Shown here piece by piece: positions 8,504 through 16,187 of a stretch of DNA of 64,000 bases. The notes below the pieces were generated by a model. It was not told the DNA's origin. It was given only the letters and a program-made list of their open reading frames with translations, and did not search any database. The stretch comes from Nocardia exalbida NBRC 100660. GTDB taxonomy: Bacteria > Actinomycetota > Actinomycetes > Mycobacteriales > Mycobacteriaceae. The stretch's first letter is position 1, and the number at the start of each line of letters is the position of its first letter. The position numbers were made by a program, and so were the translations under genes. The DNA lies in NCBI RefSeq assembly GCF_000308575.1, contig NZ_BAFZ01000089.1:62001-126000 (forward strand). The letters are read 5' to 3'.

Positions 8504-9307
8504 ATGGCACGGGTCAGGGACTGGGTCGGCAAGCACGTCATCGTCACCGGCGGATCGGAAGGGATCGGCGCCGCGGTGGCGGAGGCCTTCGCGCGGCGTG
8601 GCGCGCAGGTCTCGATCATCGCGCGCCGGAAGCTTCCGCTGCGCGACACCGCGAAACGGTTGGGTGCGGACTGGGCCGCCGCGGACGTGACCCGTCCGGG
8701 CCAACTCGATTCGGCCATCGAGGAATTGGAGCAGCGCAACGGGTCGTGCGACATCATCGCCTGCTGCGCGGGACTCACACTGCCCGGACGGTTCCTCGAC
8801 GTCGACGCCGGCGAGTTCGAGGTACAGATGTCGGCGAACTATCTCGGGGCTGTGCACGCGGTGCGCCGGGTGCTGCCGGGGATGGTGCGGCGGGGCGGCG
8901 GGAAGATCCTGCTGGTCAGCTCGACTTCGGCGTTTCTCGGGATCACCGGCTACACCGGTTATGGACCCACCAAGGCGAGTATCCGGCAGCTGGCGTTGTG
9001 CCTGCGCTACGAGGTCGAGCCGAAGGGCGTGGACGTCACGGTGATCTATCCGGCCGACACCGACACGCCGGGGCTGGCGAGGGAGAACCAGCGAAAGCCG
9101 GTGGAGACCAAAGCGATCACCGGGTCGATCGAGCCGATGTCGGCCCAACGGGTCGCCGAGGCCGCGGTGCGGGGAATGGAACGCGGGCATCACCACATCG
9201 CCCTCGACCCTTTGACGCGGTTCTTCCTGGCCTGGGCGAACCTTCCCGAGGATCTGGCGCGGCCGTTCATGCGCCGCACCATCGCCAAGGCGCTGCGCGG
9301 CAACTGA
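8504..9307 (+). CDS. 3-Ketodihydrosphingosine reductase-like SDR
   Basis: This 267-residue short-chain dehydrogenase has the nucleotide motif TGGSEGIG (residues 15-22), a Ser-Tyr-Lys site (SSTSAF...YGPTKAS) and, more tellingly, the segment YPADTDTPGLARENQRKP. That segment closely resembles the YPPDTDTPG...EN..KP signature of eukaryotic 3-ketodihydrosphingosine reductase, which reduces the 3-ketone made by serine palmitoyltransferase. The gene sits 10 bp after UnbL and ends the operon. Beside an SPT-like oxoamine synthase this makes reduction of a 2-amino-3-keto chain to the 3-alcohol the obvious hypothesis. The C-terminal tail has no clear membrane anchor. Confidence 0.85.
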   Translation: MARVRDWVGKHVIVTGGSEGIGAAVAEAFARRGAQVSIIARRKLPLRDTAKRLGADWAAADVTRPGQLDSAIEELEQRNGSCDIIACCAGLTLPGRFLDVDAGEFEVQMSANYLGAVHAVRRVLPGMVRRGGGKILLVSSTSAFLGITGYTGYGPTKASIRQLALCLRYEVEPKGVDVTVIYPADTDTPGLARENQRKPVETKAITGSIEPMSAQRVAEAAVRGMERGHHHIALDPLTRFFLAWANLPEDLARPFMRRTIAKALRGN

Positions 9308-9320
9308 ACTCCGATCACGC

Positions 9321-9365
9321 AAAGACCCGCTCGCACGACGAATTCGGATGTGTGAGCGGGTCTTT
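9321..9365. terminator. Bidirectional hairpin between convergent genes
   Basis: A perfect 12-bp inverted repeat, AAAGACCCGCTC (9321-9332) and GAGCGGGTCTTT (9354-9365), extends inward by about four more pairs. The arms end in AAA/TTT. It lies between the end of the KDSR-like gene and the end of the DoxX gene, which converge, so it can terminate both transcripts. Confidence 0.8.
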
Positions 9366-9373
9366 CGCCATGT

Positions 9374-9811
9374 TCACCCGATGATGACGACCAGGCAGGC
9401 CGCGATGAAGAGCACCTGAACCAGACCCCGCAGCGGCAGCGGCATGGTCTTGATGCCCAGTTCCGCGCGAGCTGCGCGGATGTTCGCGGGGAACAGGGCC
9501 AGCAGCAAGGCGATCAGGCAGGCCGCGGCCAGGTCGGCGGTGGCCGGGATCAGCACGCCGACCGCGCCCGCCAACTCCAGGGCGCCGGTCAGCGTCACCA
9601 GCGCGGGCGCGTTCGGCAACCGCGGCGGCACCATGGCGATCAGGGCGTCGCGGCGCGGCTGGAGGAAGTGCGCGCTCGCCGTGAGGACGAGCATCGCGGC
9701 CAGGCCGAGTGCGGTCGCGTGCGCCCACGAATCGAGCCAGCCGTTGCCGGTCAGCCTGCCGATGAGCCGGGCGAGTGCGGTGACGGCGACGAGGACAACC
9801 AGCGGGGCCAT
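9374..9811 (-). CDS. DoxX-like small membrane protein
   Basis: The 145-residue product has four hydrophobic segments and the DoxX-like pattern TASAHFLQPRRDALIAMVPP, then TGALELAGAVGVLIP and LFPANIRAA. DoxX-family proteins are four-helix integral membrane proteins; in mycobacteria one member works with a superoxide dismutase complex, but most are uncharacterised. It is divergent from a TetR gene, which is its likely regulator. A second protein with the same HFLP...LPMVPP...PANIYAA pattern occurs in this window at 32090. Confidence 0.8.
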   Translation of the reverse strand: MAPLVVLVAVTALARLIGRLTGNGWLDSWAHATALGLAAMLVLTASAHFLQPRRDALIAMVPPRLPNAPALVTLTGALELAGAVGVLIPATADLAAACLIALLLALFPANIRAARAELGIKTMPLPLRGLVQVLFIAACLVVIIG

Positions 9812-9851
9812 CGGATCTCCTGTGCATCGAGAGCAAATCTTGACAGTGGAA

Positions 9852-9881
9852 AGATTAGGCGCGCCGCCGCAAACTTGTCAA
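9852..9881 (-). promoter_or_regulatory. Candidate sigma-A promoter for the DoxX gene
   Basis: On the minus strand TTGACA (9881-9876) is followed after 18 bp by TAATCT (9857-9852). The expected start is about 30 bp before the DoxX start codon. A plus-strand TTGACA (9840-9845) mirrors it, so TTGACA...TGTCAA (9840-9881) is also a spaced inverted repeat in the gap shared with the TetR gene. Confidence 0.5.
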
Positions 9882-9909
9882 TGTCTAGATGATCGGTCAC
9901 CATCGAGGG

Positions 9910-10479
9910 ATGGCGAAGGACGGCTACCACCACGGAGATCTCCGCGCGGCGCTGCTGACCGCGGCCGCCGAGCGGATCGCCGCCGACGGCGTGGACGCGC
10001 TCTCGCTGCGCAACCTGGCCCGGCACGCGGGCGTCTCACACGCCGCGCCCGCCCACCACTTCGGCGATCGAGCCGGTCTGCTCACCGCGTTGGCCACCGA
10101 GGGTTTCGAGTTGCTGGCCGAACAGCTCGCGCGAGCAGGCGAGGACTTCCGCGAGGTCGCGGTGGCATACATCCGCTTCGCGCGCGAGCACCCCGGACAC
10201 TTCGACGTGATGTTCCGGCACAGCCTCTTGCACGCGGAGGACGCGGCGTTGCGCGCCGCGCGCGAACGGTCCGCGCTGGCGTTGCGCTCCGGCGTCTCCG
10301 ACCTCCAACCGGGCTACCGTCACGACCGGCAGCAGGCGACCCAACTCGCCGCATGGTCGCTGGTACACGGCTTCGCTTCGCTGTGGCGCGAAGGGGCACT
10401 GCATAATTCATCACTGGCCGCCGATTCCGATCCGGAGGCCCTGGCCCGCAAGATGTTGTCCACTATCCGGTTCGACTGA
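9910..10479 (+). CDS. TetR/AcrR family regulator
   Basis: The 189-residue protein has an N-terminal TetR helix-turn-helix with SLRNLARHAGVSHAAPAHHFGDRAGLL. Its opening YHHGDLRAALL is typical of a TetR subgroup with a WHG-type C-terminal ligand domain. ATG 9910 is preferred because family members begin just before YHHGDLR; an in-frame ATG at 9889 would add seven residues and has no ribosome site. It is transcribed away from the DoxX gene, and I infer that it controls that gene and itself. Confidence 0.83.
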   Translation: MAKDGYHHGDLRAALLTAAAERIAADGVDALSLRNLARHAGVSHAAPAHHFGDRAGLLTALATEGFELLAEQLARAGEDFREVAVAYIRFAREHPGHFDVMFRHSLLHAEDAALRAARERSALALRSGVSDLQPGYRHDRQQATQLAAWSLVHGFASLWREGALHNSSLAADSDPEALARKMLSTIRFD

Positions 10480-10564
10480 CCGGAAACCGGCTTGCGCCGA
10501 GCCGCCACCGTGCTATCCAGAGACCCGGAAGGAGCGGGCGGCCACTCCCAGCTGCCATCGACAC

Positions 10565-10933
10565 ATGGACATCCACGCCTACCCGACCGAGGCGACCACA
10601 CCGGTGGACCTGACCGAAGCACACCGGATCGCCGACCACCACTTGGCCAACGGCGACTACGCCGATCGCGGAATCAGCTACCACCTGACCGAATTCGACA
10701 CCTGCTTCGTCGCCGTCGCCACCTTCCCCCGCCCGCCGCAGGCGGATCCGGCCAGTCCGCCGGTGATCGTCGGCGGTTCGGTCTGCGTCATCGACAAGCC
10801 CACCGGCGCGGTCTCCTACTGGCCGACCTACCCGGCCGACCTGGTGGCCGACCAGTACGCGACCGCGCTGCGCGACGGTCGCCTGGTCATCGAGGACGGC
10901 TGGCCCGCGGACGACGAGTCGCCCTCCGCCTGA
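10565..10933 (+). CDS. Conserved hypothetical protein, possibly YrhB/Imm35-like
   Basis: The 122-residue acidic soluble protein contains GGSVCVIDKPTGAVSYWPTYP followed by ADQY, a pattern that resembles small YrhB/immunity-35-like folds, where a short beta element 'ivdk.tG.v.yw' recurs. No partner toxin is adjacent, so an immunity role is speculative. Codon use fits its neighbours and no overlapping frame offers a better gene. It ends about 115 bp before the convergent transporter gene. Confidence 0.55.
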   Translation: MDIHAYPTEATTPVDLTEAHRIADHHLANGDYADRGISYHLTEFDTCFVAVATFPRPPQADPASPPVIVGGSVCVIDKPTGAVSYWPTYPADLVADQYATALRDGRLVIEDGWPADDESPSA

Positions 10934-11020
10934 CCGAATGGTCCCGACCACGGATGACTTCCGGCGAGGTCCGCTGGAATTCACCGCCGGGTGCCGCACC
11001 GATCTCGGCAGCGTGTAGCT

Positions 11021-11040
11021 GGCCGCGCGGTGGCGCGGCC
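11021..11040. terminator. GC-rich hairpin between convergent genes
   Basis: GGCCGCGC (11021-11028) and GCGCGGCC (11033-11040) form an 8-bp stem with a GGTG loop. It lies between the convergent ends at 10933 and 11049. There is no T-tract, so its action as a terminator is inferred from position only. Confidence 0.45.
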
Positions 11041-11048
11041 GGCGTGGT

Positions 11049-12383
11049 TCAGAACGCGGGCTGGGCGGGGAGGTCCGGGTCCGGGGTTGGTTCGCCCGCG
11101 TCGGGGACCTCGGTGCCGCGTAGCGAGGTGCCCGCGGTCTCGCGCAGGTAGTTCCAGGCGACCAGGCCGATCAGGGAGGCGCCGACCATGTAGAGGGCGG
11201 GAAACAGCGTCCAGCCGGTCGCCTCGATGACGGCCTCGTTGATCAGTGGGGCGGTGCCGCCGAAGACCGCGGTGGAGACGTTGTAGGCCAGCGCGAAACC
11301 CGCGTACCGGACATGAGTCGGGAAGATCGCGGGGAAGGTGGAGCTGATGGTGGACAGCTGCGGCACGTACAGCAGTCCGAGCACGATGAAGCCGATGATG
11401 GCCCACGCGGTGCCCTGCCCCATCAGCCAGTACATCGGCACCGCGAGCACGGCGAGACCCATCAGGGAGAACAACCACATCGGGCGGCGGCCGACACTGT
11501 CGGACAGCCTGCCGAAGAACGGCAGCACCACCATCATCACCAGCTGCCCGAGCAACATCATCGCGGTGGTGGCCGACTCCCCCATACCGATGGTGTTCTG
11601 CAGATAGGTGGGCTGGTAGGTGAGCAGCGTGTAGTTCACCACGTTCAGCGCGACCACCAGCCCGGCCAGCGTGAGCGTCTCGCGCCGATAGGTGGTCAGC
11701 ACTTCGCGCAGGCCACCGGCCGGGCGCTTGTGCTCGGCGACTTCGGTGAACACCGGGCTCTCCGCCAGCTTGGCACGCAGGTACCAGCCGGTCAGGCCGA
11801 GCGGGATGGCGATCAGGAACGGGATGCGCCAGCCCCATTCGTGCATGGTGTCCGAACCGAGCGCGAGCTGGAAGGCCAACACGGTCGCGGAACCTCCGAC
11901 GAAGCCCGCGAGCGTGCCGAACTCCAGGAAGCTGCCGAGGAAACCGCGTTTGCGGTCGGTCGCGCATTCGGCGAGATACGTGGCGGCGCCGCCGTATTCG
12001 CCACCGGTCGAGAAGCCCTGCACCACGCGCAGCAGGATGAGCAGAACCGGGGCCAGCACACCCACGGACGCGTGGGTGGGCAGCACGCCGATGGCTCCGG
12101 TGGCGGCGGCCATGAGCAGGATCGTGGTGGCCAGCACGGCTTTGCGGCCGATTCGGTCACCGAGCGGTCCCCACACCATGCCGCCGAGCGGCCGCAGGAC
12201 GAACGAGATGGCGAAGCCGAGCATGGTACCGAGCGTGCCCAATTCCCCAGGGAAGAAGGCGTCGGTCAGGTAGGTCGCGGTGGCGGCGTAGACGCCGTAG
12301 TCGAACCATTCCGTCGCGTTGCCCATGGCGGAGGCCGCCACGGAACGCCGCAGCGGGAAACTCTCCGATGTCCGGTCGGTCAC
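11049..12383 (-). CDS. MFS transporter, metabolite:H+ symporter (ProP-like) family
   Basis: The 444-residue protein has twelve membrane segments and the MHS-family hallmarks: ASAMGNATEWFDYGVYA at the start, LGDRIGRKAVL in loop 2-3, and GFSTGGEYGGAATYLAE in helix 5. The family takes up compatible solutes, dicarboxylates or other small acids with protons; the substrate is not readable. GTG 12383 is preferred over the longer open frame (12428) because TGGAGAGGA (12391-12399) lies 7 bp upstream. The last 25 residues are Pro/Asp-rich. It stands alone, with a TetR gene in the same direction 262 bp upstream. Confidence 0.87.
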   Translation of the reverse strand: MTDRTSESFPLRRSVAASAMGNATEWFDYGVYAATATYLTDAFFPGELGTLGTMLGFAISFVLRPLGGMVWGPLGDRIGRKAVLATTILLMAAATGAIGVLPTHASVGVLAPVLLILLRVVQGFSTGGEYGGAATYLAECATDRKRGFLGSFLEFGTLAGFVGGSATVLAFQLALGSDTMHEWGWRIPFLIAIPLGLTGWYLRAKLAESPVFTEVAEHKRPAGGLREVLTTYRRETLTLAGLVVALNVVNYTLLTYQPTYLQNTIGMGESATTAMMLLGQLVMMVVLPFFGRLSDSVGRRPMWLFSLMGLAVLAVPMYWLMGQGTAWAIIGFIVLGLLYVPQLSTISSTFPAIFPTHVRYAGFALAYNVSTAVFGGTAPLINEAVIEATGWTLFPALYMVGASLIGLVAWNYLRETAGTSLRGTEVPDAGEPTPDPDLPAQPAF

Positions 12384-12645
12384 GTGCACGTCCTCTCCAG
12401 TCCGTCCACGGACCTCGGTTCGTTCCACCTCGGGCTACGAGAACCGAAGGTGTGGCATGAAACAGACCGTTACCCAGGATCAACCCCCGGCAAACAGTCC
12501 AGAACCCGGGAAACCCACGGAAGCGGTCGCGCTGACCTGCGACTGAGCCGTCAATTGTGATGCCAGTCACAACGGCTCGCAGCGACCGCGGCTATCGGCC
12601 CGGCTTCGTGGCCGACACTCCGGCCGCCCGCCGATCAGCGCGCGA

Positions 12646-13233
12646 TCACTCCCGGCCGAGCATGGCGGCGATACCGACCGTGACTTCACGCGCCAGCGCA
12701 CCGTCGACCGGAGCGTGCCGACTCAACAGCCGATACCACATGGCTCCGAACGCGAAATCCACCACGAGATCCAACGGCACCACCTCGGTGAACTCCCCGT
12801 TGTCCACACCCCTTCGCAGCAGCGTACGCAGCGTGGCGCGCCGTGGCCCGATCACGGTCTCCTGCAATCGCTTCGAGAGCACGGGATCACGCTGCGCATC
12901 GGCCATCAGACCGACCAGCGCCTGCCCCGTCAATTTGCGGGCGAGTTCGTAGGTCGCGGTGAGCAGACTTTCGACCTCCGCGAGCACGTCGGCGGACTCG
13001 GCGCGCCCCAGCAACGCCAGGTTCTCCTCGGCGAGCCCGACGAGCGCCTCCATGAGCACCGAGGCCTTGTCCGGCCACCAGCGATACACCGTCTGCCTGC
13101 CCGCGCCCGCCGCGTCGGCGATCGCCTTGATCGTGAGGTCCTGATAGCCGTCGCGTTCGCACAGTTCCAGGGCGGCACGCAGGATCGCGTGCCTGGTGTC
13201 CTCGCTGCGCGGACGGCCACGGGTTCCGTTCAT
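12646..13233 (-). CDS. TetR family regulator
   Basis: The 195-residue product has a standard TetR DNA-binding domain (LTIKAIADAAGAGRQTVYRWWPDKASVL, residues about 33-60) and an alpha-helical effector domain of the TetR_C_11 kind. The WWPDK variant of the recognition helix end is common in actinobacteria. It is divergent from an SDR gene, with a near-palindrome in the gap that is the natural candidate for its operator. Confidence 0.85.
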   Translation of the reverse strand: MNGTRGRPRSEDTRHAILRAALELCERDGYQDLTIKAIADAAGAGRQTVYRWWPDKASVLMEALVGLAEENLALLGRAESADVLAEVESLLTATYELARKLTGQALVGLMADAQRDPVLSKRLQETVIGPRRATLRTLLRRGVDNGEFTEVVPLDLVVDFAFGAMWYRLLSRHAPVDGALAREVTVGIAAMLGRE

Positions 13234-13254
13234 GCCGCCACTTTACAAGACACC

Positions 13255-13279
13255 GTGCCTCGATTATATTTCGAGACAC
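13255..13279. promoter_or_regulatory. Candidate TetR operator in the TetR/SDR gap
   Basis: GTGCCTCGA (13255-13263) and TCGAGACAC (13271-13279) form an inverted repeat with one mismatch around the AT-rich centre TTATATT. The centre contains a TATATT-like -10 for the plus-strand SDR gene, so binding would block its transcription. Assignment to the adjacent TetR protein is inference from position. Confidence 0.55.
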
Positions 13280-13305
13280 AGAGCTTCGAAAATCGGGAGG
13301 ATGTT

Positions 13306-14025
13306 GTGCGCAACCGAATCGTCATCGTCGGCGGAACGTCGGGCATCGGCCTGGCCGCGGCGCGCAGGCTCGCGTCCGGAGGGGACGACGTGGTCATCGC
13401 GGGTCGCGACGCGGGCAGGCTCGAGGCCGCGCTGGCCGAGTTCGGCGAGAACGTCACCGGCCGGACCGTCGACGCGCGTGACGAGGCCGAGCTGGCCCGG
13501 TTCTTCACCGAACTCGGGCCGATCGACCATGTGGTGGTCACCGTGACCGGACCGTCGGGCACGACGCCGTTCCGCGAACTCGCGCTCGACCATCTGCGGG
13601 AGCACGTCGAGGGCAAACTCCTCGCGCACACCGCCGTGGTGCAGGCGGCGCTGCCCCATCTGGCGCAGCGCGGTTCGATCACGCTGGTGTCGGCGGCATC
13701 GGCGGGCGGCTCGATGCCGACCACAGCGGCGCTGGCCGCGGTGAATTCGGCGGTGGAAGCGATGGTTCCGGTGCTGGCCGTCGAACTGGCGCCCCTGCGT
13801 GTGAACGCGGTCTCCCCCGGCGTGATCGACACCGAATGGTGGAGCTTCCTGCCCGACGGGGCACGCGCCGAGGTCTTCGACTCGATCGCCGCGGCCACAC
13901 CGGTCGGGCGCGTCGGCACCGCCGACGACGTGGCACAGGCGATCGAATTCCTGGTGGGGAATTCGTTCACCACCGGAATCGTGCTGCGCGTCGACGGCGG
14001 CGCGCGCTTGGGAGCGCCGAAATAG
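13306..14025 (+). CDS. Atypical SDR lacking the Tyr-x3-Lys catalytic pair
   Basis: The 239-residue Rossmann protein has the cofactor motif VGGTSGIG at the N-terminus and the C-terminal SDR pattern SPGVIDTEWW...FTTGIVLRVDGGARL. At the place where SDRs carry Tyr-x-x-x-Lys it reads TAALAAVNSAVEA, with neither Tyr nor Lys, although the Ser region (VSAASAGG) is kept. Such atypical members exist among actinobacterial SDRs; their chemistry is unknown. GTG 13306 follows GGGAGG (13295-13300) at 5 bp. The gene is divergent from a TetR gene and probably controlled by it. Confidence 0.82.
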   Translation: MRNRIVIVGGTSGIGLAAARRLASGGDDVVIAGRDAGRLEAALAEFGENVTGRTVDARDEAELARFFTELGPIDHVVVTVTGPSGTTPFRELALDHLREHVEGKLLAHTAVVQAALPHLAQRGSITLVSAASAGGSMPTTAALAAVNSAVEAMVPVLAVELAPLRVNAVSPGVIDTEWWSFLPDGARAEVFDSIAAATPVGRVGTADDVAQAIEFLVGNSFTTGIVLRVDGGARLGAPK

Positions 14026-14034
14026 GTCCCGGTT

Positions 14035-14799
14035 CTACAGCGGCGTCACGTACGCGCCCGCGATGCCGCCGTCGACCAGGAACTGCGACGCGGTGATGAA
14101 GGAGGAATCGTCGCTGGCGAGGAAGGCGACGGCGGCGGCGATCTCCTCGGGTTCGGCGAACCGGCCGAGCGGAACGTGTACCAGACGCCGTGCGGCGCGC
14201 TCGGGGTCCTTGGCGAACAGCTCCTGGAGAAGAGGCGTGTTCACCGGCCCCGGGCACAGCGCGTTCACCCGGATGCCGTTGCGGGCGAACTGCACTCCCA
14301 GTTCCCGGCTCATCGCCAGCACGCCGCCCTTGGAGGCGGTGTAGGAGATCTGCGAGGTCGCCGCGCCCAGCACCGCGACGAAGGAGGCGGTGTTGATCAC
14401 CGAGCCCTTGCCGCGCTCGAGCATGTGCCCGATGGCGTACTTGCTGCACAGATACACGGAGGTCAGGTTGACCTCCTGAACGCGCCGCCACGCGTCGATG
14501 CCGGTGGTCAGGATCGAGTCGTCCTCCGGCGGGGAGATGCCCGCGTTGTTGAACGCGATGTCCAACCCGCCGTAGGCGTCGACCGCGGTCTGGAACAGCG
14601 CTTCGACCTGCGCTTCCTCGGTGACGTCCACCTGGACGTACCGCCCGCCGACCTCCGCGGCGGCCGCTTCGCCGCTGCCGGCGTCGATATCCGCGACCAC
14701 GACCTTCGCCCCCTCCGCCGCGAAGCGACGGACCGTGGCCAGACCGATACCGCTCCCGCCGCCGGTGACGACGGCGACTCGATCCTGTAAGCGCTGCAA
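14035..14799 (-). CDS. SDR family dehydrogenase (classical)
   Basis: The 254-residue classical SDR has TGGGSGIG, NNAG, and the active-site run TASF...ISYTASKGG with Tyr and Lys in place, plus the C-terminal PVNTPLL and FLVDGGIAGAY. TTG 14799 is chosen because AGGAGAT precedes it at suitable distance and because family proteins begin just before the LQDRVAVVTGG strand; the longer open frame runs into the aldehyde dehydrogenase. It follows that gene by 26 bp and is the last gene of the gamma-glutamylamine-type operon. Its substrate is probably an alcohol or ketone intermediate of that route. Confidence 0.86.
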   Translation of the reverse strand: MQRLQDRVAVVTGGGSGIGLATVRRFAAEGAKVVVADIDAGSGEAAAAEVGGRYVQVDVTEEAQVEALFQTAVDAYGGLDIAFNNAGISPPEDDSILTTGIDAWRRVQEVNLTSVYLCSKYAIGHMLERGKGSVINTASFVAVLGAATSQISYTASKGGVLAMSRELGVQFARNGIRVNALCPGPVNTPLLQELFAKDPERAARRLVHVPLGRFAEPEEIAAAVAFLASDDSSFITASQFLVDGGIAGAYVTPL

Positions 14800-14825
14800 C
14801 GTATCTCCTGTCGGATGGGCGGGTG

Positions 14826-16187
14826 TCACTGCGTGGCGAGGAAGACGTTCTTGGTCTCGGTGAAGGCCAGCGCCGCGTCCGGGCCGAGTTCGCGCCCGAG
14901 CCCGGACTGCTTGAAACCGCCGAACGGCGTCCAATACCGCACGGACGAATGCGAATTCACCGACAGGTTGCCCGCCTCCACACCGCGGGCCACGCGCAGC
15001 GCCCGGCCGACGTCCCGGGTCCAGATCGAGCCGGACAAGCCGTAATTCGTGTCGTTGGCGATGCGCAGCGCGTCGGCCTCGTCCTCGAACGGGAGCACCG
15101 CGACCACCGGGCCGAACACCTCCTCGGTGAGCACCCGATCGTTCGGAGCCCCGGGCAGCACCACGGTCGGCGGATACCAGAATCCCGGTCCGTCGGGCGC
15201 GCTGCCGGTGAACGCGACTTCGGTGGACGGCTGCACGAACGCGGCGACGCGCTCGCGATGCGCGGCCGAGATGAGCGGGCCCATCTCGGTGGACTCGTCG
15301 GACGGGTCACCGACCCGCACACCGCGCACCGCGGGTTCCAGCAGTTCGAGGAAGCGGTCGAACACGCGCCGCTGCACCAGAATGCGCGATCGGGCACAAC
15401 AGTCCTGCCCGGCGTTGTCGAAGACGCCGTAGGGCGCGGTGGCCGCCGCCTGCTCCAGATCGGCGTCGGCGAAGACGATGTTCGCGCTCTTGCCGCCCAA
15501 TTCCAGCGTCACCCGCTTCACCTGCCGCGCGCAGCCCGCCATGATCTGCGTGCCGACCTCGGTGGAGCCGGTGAACACCACCTTGCGGACGGCCGGGTGG
15601 GTGACGAAGCGCTGCCCCACCACCGATCCCTTGCCGGGCAGCACCTGGAACACGCCCTCGGGCAGGCCCGCCTCCAGCGCGAGTTCGCCGAGCCGCAGGG
15701 CGGTCAGCGGCGTGACCTCGGCGGGTTTCAGCACGACGGTGTTGCCCGCGGCGAGCGCGGGCGCGAAGCCCCACGCCGCGATCGGCATCGGGAAGTTCCA
15801 CGGCACGATCACCCCGACGACGCCGAGCGGTTCGTGGAAGGTGATGTCGACCCCGCCCGCCACCGGAATCTGGTTTCCCAGCAGGCGTTCCGGCATCCCG
15901 GCCGCGTAGTGCAGGACATCGCGGACGTTGCCCGCCTCCCATCGTGCGTTGCCGATGGTGTGCCCGGAATTGACCACCTCGAGCCCGGCGAGGTGCTCCA
16001 GATCCGACTCGACCACCTCGGCGAACCGGCGCAGCAATCGCGCCCGGTCACCCGGCGCCACCTCCCGCCACGCGGTCGCGGCGTGCTGGGCGCGGGCGAT
16101 GGCGGCGTCGGTCTCCGCTTCCCCGGCGAGTTCCACGGTGGTGACCACCTGCTCGGTCGCCGGGTTGACCACCTGCGCTGTCGTCAC
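14826..16187 (-). CDS. NAD(P)-dependent aldehyde dehydrogenase (PuuC/GabD-like position)
   Basis: The 453-residue ALDH superfamily enzyme has the conserved VPWNFP, the cofactor loop FTGSTEVG, the general-base Glu in TLELGGKSAN and the nucleophile Cys in NAGQDCCARSR (first Cys). The C-terminal ESFGP-like motif is EEVFGPVVAV, followed by FGGFKQSGLGRE. GTG 16187 overlaps the upstream PuuD-like stop by 4 bp (GTGA), so translation is coupled. Between a gamma-glutamylamide hydrolase and an SDR it probably oxidises the gamma-glutamyl-aminoaldehyde or a free aminoaldehyde, though no amine-to-aldehyde oxidase is in the operon. Confidence 0.88.
   Translation of the reverse strand: MTTAQVVNPATEQVVTTVELAGEAETDAAIARAQHAATAWREVAPGDRARLLRRFAEVVESDLEHLAGLEVVNSGHTIGNARWEAGNVRDVLHYAAGMPERLLGNQIPVAGGVDITFHEPLGVVGVIVPWNFPMPIAAWGFAPALAAGNTVVLKPAEVTPLTALRLGELALEAGLPEGVFQVLPGKGSVVGQRFVTHPAVRKVVFTGSTEVGTQIMAGCARQVKRVTLELGGKSANIVFADADLEQAAATAPYGVFDNAGQDCCARSRILVQRRVFDRFLELLEPAVRGVRVGDPSDESTEMGPLISAAHRERVAAFVQPSTEVAFTGSAPDGPGFWYPPTVVLPGAPNDRVLTEEVFGPVVAVLPFEDEADALRIANDTNYGLSGSIWTRDVGRALRVARGVEAGNLSVNSHSSVRYWTPFGGFKQSGLGRELGPDAALAFTETKNVFLATQ

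Noticed and set aside
1..9307. Calling the first cluster an enediyne biosynthetic cluster
   Set aside because: The visible PKS contains an ER and a C-terminal ACP and is followed by an oxoamine synthase. An enediyne PKS has neither, and no E10-type thioesterase is present.
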